Assembly (NCBI GenBank): GCA_005777415.1 | Contig: SXMI01000236.1 | Coordinates: 1-8,289, forward strand | DNA from: Actinomycetota bacterium | GTDB lineage: Bacteria; Actinomycetota; Acidimicrobiia; Acidimicrobiales; Microtrichaceae | Reading direction: 5' to 3' | DNA length: 8,289 nt | Translations under genes and position numbers: made by a program | Notes under the pieces: generated by a model | Seen by the model: the letters and a program-made list of their open reading frames with translations, nothing else | Told to the model about the DNA's origin: nothing | The model's database searches: none | In this document: positions 7,601 through 8,289 of the stretch, piece by piece | How the letters are laid out: the number at the start of each line of letters is the position of its first letter | Numbering within the stretch: the first letter of the stretch is position 1

Positions 7601-8134
7601 CGGTGCTGGGGTTCCGGCGGGTTCGGCCAGCTCGGACAGGGCCTGGCCTCGTCGAGCTCGACACCGGTGACGGTGGCGGGTCTGAGTGGTGTCAACCGGG
7701 TGGCCGCCGGGTTCCTCCACTCCTGTGCCCAGCTCACCTCCGGGGGGGTCCGCTGCTGGGGTGCGAACTCCAACGGTCAGCTCGGTGACGGCTCGTTCAC
7801 CAACCGGCTCGCTCCGGTTGCGGCCTCGGGCCTGGGCGGCGCCACGTCGCTGGCTGCGTCGGGGAACCAGACCTGTGCGGTCACCGGCGGGACGGTGCGC
7901 TGCTGGGGGCAGAACCAGGACACCCAGATCGGCGACGGGACCTTCGCCGACCGGGGCACCCCGACGACCGTCCGAGGACTGACTGGTGTCGGCGCGGTGG
8001 ACGTCGGCTACCAGTCGGCCTGCGCCCGGATCGCCGACGGCTCCCAGCGCTGCTGGGGCGCCCGGACGGGCGGCGGCATCGGGTCGGCACCGGTCACGGC
8101 GACGCCGCGGCCGGTCCAGCAGTTCGGGTTCTGA
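4631..8134 (+). CDS. Secreted RCC1-repeat protein with three N-terminal CRxxDTR domains (paralogue 2)
   Basis: This 1167-residue exported protein has the same plan as the gene upstream. Residues 1-33 look like a signal peptide: VRK, then a hydrophobic core LAGLVVVALLGALLGFAA, with possible cleavage after PAAA. Three CRxxDTR domains lie at about 40-168, 176-309 and 318-444. Fourteen RCC1-type repeats run from about 452 to the end, with CWG spacings of 49-57 residues. All 34 cysteines fall into the same pairs as in paralogue 1. In the third domain the CGVP motif has become CAGP. Blades 6 and 7 have lost the GQLG core (GTSFVFADGD and SSAFGDQNGT). There is no C-terminal anchor or enzyme motif. 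The start at ATG 4631 is supported by GGAGG 6 bases upstream. The two genes most likely arose by tandem duplication; they are 103 bases apart and may form an operon. I infer a secreted binding role; the partner is unknown. Confidence 0.93.
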   Translation: MVRKLAGLVVVALLGALLGFAAEVVEPPTPAAAGDPEGTFIGMVPCRVVDTRAAVASQLGPDSTRSFQVGGTGSTFADQGGADGGCGVPDGARAVELSFTAIAPSGANGFLRAGPAGGTPTGTVLNYTIGTGITNTGTVPLAASGLLDLVVRNFGGTIHLAVDVQGYFVNTGGPRYVPVTPCRMVDTRFSTPAGPFVADETRTFRIGGSGVEDFASAGVAPQGGVAGGCGVPENATAIELTVTAASPEGSGFLRAGPNTSGDPTGTLLNFTSAQGITNTASVAFVGDGQLKVTVFGARTQVLIDVQGYYVSSGAQSEFVPVEPCRAVDTRGATPSTPLANGETRSFAVTGSSLTGQGGLSSCAGPTNAAAVEVSVTAAAPAGNGFLRVWPSGNTEPPATALNYANGRGITNTATVALSRGATNQVSVRNLGGATHVILDVQGYYTAPRSADRVVVGNGFGCALVSSGDVHCWGANSLGQLGRGAESFTPALQPRQTNGLFDGATRISAGRDHACVVTATGGIECWGSNFSGQLGLGTAAVNANAPTTLTSPALVAMSDVSAGYEHTCALRGDGTVWCWGRNSSGQLGNASTIDSNAPVQVSGLTNATSISAGYTHSCASRSDGTVRCWGANFTGQLGNGTATDSTVPVTVSGVSSARRVVTSSFATCAVDTSGGVRCWGSGIEGQLGQGTTGILSTTPVPVTMPAVADASGAFTGGPDGFCAVDDAGNLRCWGDGTSFVFADGDVAHRPAPTVVATGVASVDSGGDFDSASDCVARIDGGVRCWGLSSAFGDQNGTGNPFSGSAPTPVPGPSLPSGSTVSLSEWFPSGWGCALGGGAVRCWGANSSGQLGDGTRLPRIAPAVVGGLTAPTQVATGADHACAVVSGGGVRCWGRGGAGALGNGTVLDQLSPVSVTGLGGPATAVAAAADTTCALLSGGTVQCWGAGASGQLGNGTNTGLQGTPVTVSGLTGVAQLTAGVEHFCAVVTGGTARCWGSGGFGQLGQGLASSSSTPVTVAGLSGVNRVAAGFLHSCAQLTSGGVRCWGANSNGQLGDGSFTNRLAPVAASGLGGATSLAASGNQTCAVTGGTVRCWGQNQDTQIGDGTFADRGTPTTVRGLTGVGAVDVGYQSACARIADGSQRCWGARTGGGIGSAPVTATPRPVQQFGF
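4748..5962 (+). repeat. Three tandem CRxxDTR domains of paralogue 2
   Basis: The modules lie at 4748-5134, 5156-5557 and 5582-5962. They open with MVPCRVVDTR, VTPCRMVDTR and VEPCRAVDTR, and end with VDVQGYF, IDVQGYY and LDVQGYY. Each holds two cysteines, at PCR and at the CGVP position (CAGP in the third). The strands GFLRAGP or GFLRVWP, LNY/F and ITNTxxV are kept in all three. Domain order and linker lengths parallel paralogue 1, so the triplication predates the gene duplication. Confidence 0.8.
5984..8134 (+). repeat. Fourteen tandem RCC1-type repeats of paralogue 2
   Basis: The CWG cysteine codons lie at 6041, 6200, 6359, 6509, 6659, 6821, 6977, 7148, 7298, 7451, 7604, 7754, 7901 and 8051. 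Spacings are 53, 53, 50, 50, 54, 52, 57, 50, 51, 51, 50, 49 and 50 residues. The longest, 57, falls exactly between blades 7 and 8, where two seven-bladed propellers would meet. Blades 6, 7 and 14 lack a normal GQLG core. Each repeat has its own upstream partner cysteine (for example HTCAL, HSCAS, WGCAL). Confidence 0.88.
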
Positions 8135-8289
8135 TCAGTAGCCGGCGACGACGTCGACCTCGCCGGCGAGCGGTTCGCCGGCGATCCACCGGGCCACGTT
8201 CGTCCGGATCCGTTCGGCGAGCAGCGGCCGGGCCATGGCCGGCGTGTTGCCCACGTGCGGGGTGATCACACAGTTCGGCTCGGCCCAGA
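8135..8289 (-). CDS. D-isomer-specific 2-hydroxyacid dehydrogenase, C-terminal end (partial)
   Basis: Read on the - strand, the frame enters from the right edge of the window and ends at a TGA whose complement is 8135-8137. The visible 50 residues begin WAEPNCVITPHVGNTPAMA and continue PLLAERIRTNVARWIAGEPL to end DVVAGY. The TPHVGNT segment holds the conserved catalytic histidine of NAD(P)-dependent D-2-hydroxyacid dehydrogenases. The following helix and GEPL turn are also typical of the family's C-terminus. The enzyme would interconvert a 2-oxoacid and a D-2-hydroxyacid in the cytoplasm; the substrate cannot be told from this fragment. The gene converges on RCC1 paralogue 2 with no base between the two stop codons. 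Nothing suggests a functional link with the secreted proteins. Confidence 0.85.
   Translation of the reverse strand, partial: WAEPNCVITPHVGNTPAMARPLLAERIRTNVARWIAGEPLAGEVDVVAGY
8160..8184. terminator. Strong 10-bp hairpin at the convergent gene junction
   Basis: TCGCCGGCGA at 8160-8169 is repeated at 8175-8184. Because this 10-mer is itself palindromic, the two copies form a perfect 10-bp stem with a 5-base loop. It lies 25 bases past the stop of RCC1 paralogue 2, inside the dehydrogenase reading frame where it encodes AGEPLAGE. No T-run follows on either strand, so it would be a GC-hairpin terminator of the type common in actinomycetes. Coding constraint could also explain it. Confidence 0.4.

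Noticed and set aside
4343..7720. A 1125-codon open frame on the - strand across both RCC1 genes
   Set aside because: It is a shadow of GC-rich third positions and the phased RCC1 repeats: the translation is low-complexity in Gly, Arg, Ala and Pro, with no recognisable domain, and the opposite strand encodes clear repeats.

Overview
The window is very GC-rich, its codons end almost always in G or C, and GTG is used as a start alongside ATG. With secreted proteins that combine CRxxDTR domains and RCC1 repeats, this points to a high-GC actinomycete. A member of Acidimicrobiia or a related soil or aquatic lineage is my inference; there is no rRNA or marker gene here to settle it.

Layout, left to right. 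(1) Bases 1-214 hold the 3' end of an unrecognised gene on the + strand. (2) A short promoter-like stretch (197-225), with an imperfect palindrome between its boxes, leads into a complete TetR-family repressor gene (260-847). (3) Two very large genes follow in the same direction, at 913-4527 (1204 aa) and 4631-8134 (1167 aa), and fill almost 90% of the window. They are paralogues with the same architecture: an export signal, three copies of a roughly 125-residue beta-rich domain (starts with PCRxxDTR, has a central CGVP, ends in VDVxGY(Y/F)), and fourteen RCC1-type repeats (HTCA...CWGxNxxGQLGxGT). (4) Bases 8135-8289 hold, on the - strand, the 3' end of a D-isomer-specific 2-hydroxyacid dehydrogenase gene. 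Its stop codon directly abuts the stop codon of the second RCC1 gene.

The centre of interest is the RCC1 pair. Each repeat carries one cysteine in the HTC strand and one in the CWG strand, and each N-terminal domain carries two more. That gives 34 cysteines per protein with none left over, a pattern expected of extracellular proteins stabilised by one disulfide per blade. Fourteen repeats fit two consecutive seven-bladed propellers. Blades 6/7 and 13/14 are the ones that tend to lose the conserved His or GQLG residues, which supports a seven-fold phase. No catalytic motif, sortase signal or C-terminal membrane anchor is visible. The most economical reading is a pair of exported binding or scaffold proteins. 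The secreted RCC1-like propeller BLIP-II is a known precedent, but no partner can be named from sequence.

Both RCC1 genes are preceded by a similar two-part element (GTGTCA[C/G]GAT, then GACTC 21-22 bases later), which may be a shared promoter or regulatory site. The TetR gene lies 65 bases upstream of the first RCC1 gene and could be co-transcribed with it, but a regulatory link is unproven. No RNA genes, CRISPR arrays, insertion sequences or attachment sites were seen, and no gap between genes exceeds about 105 bases.
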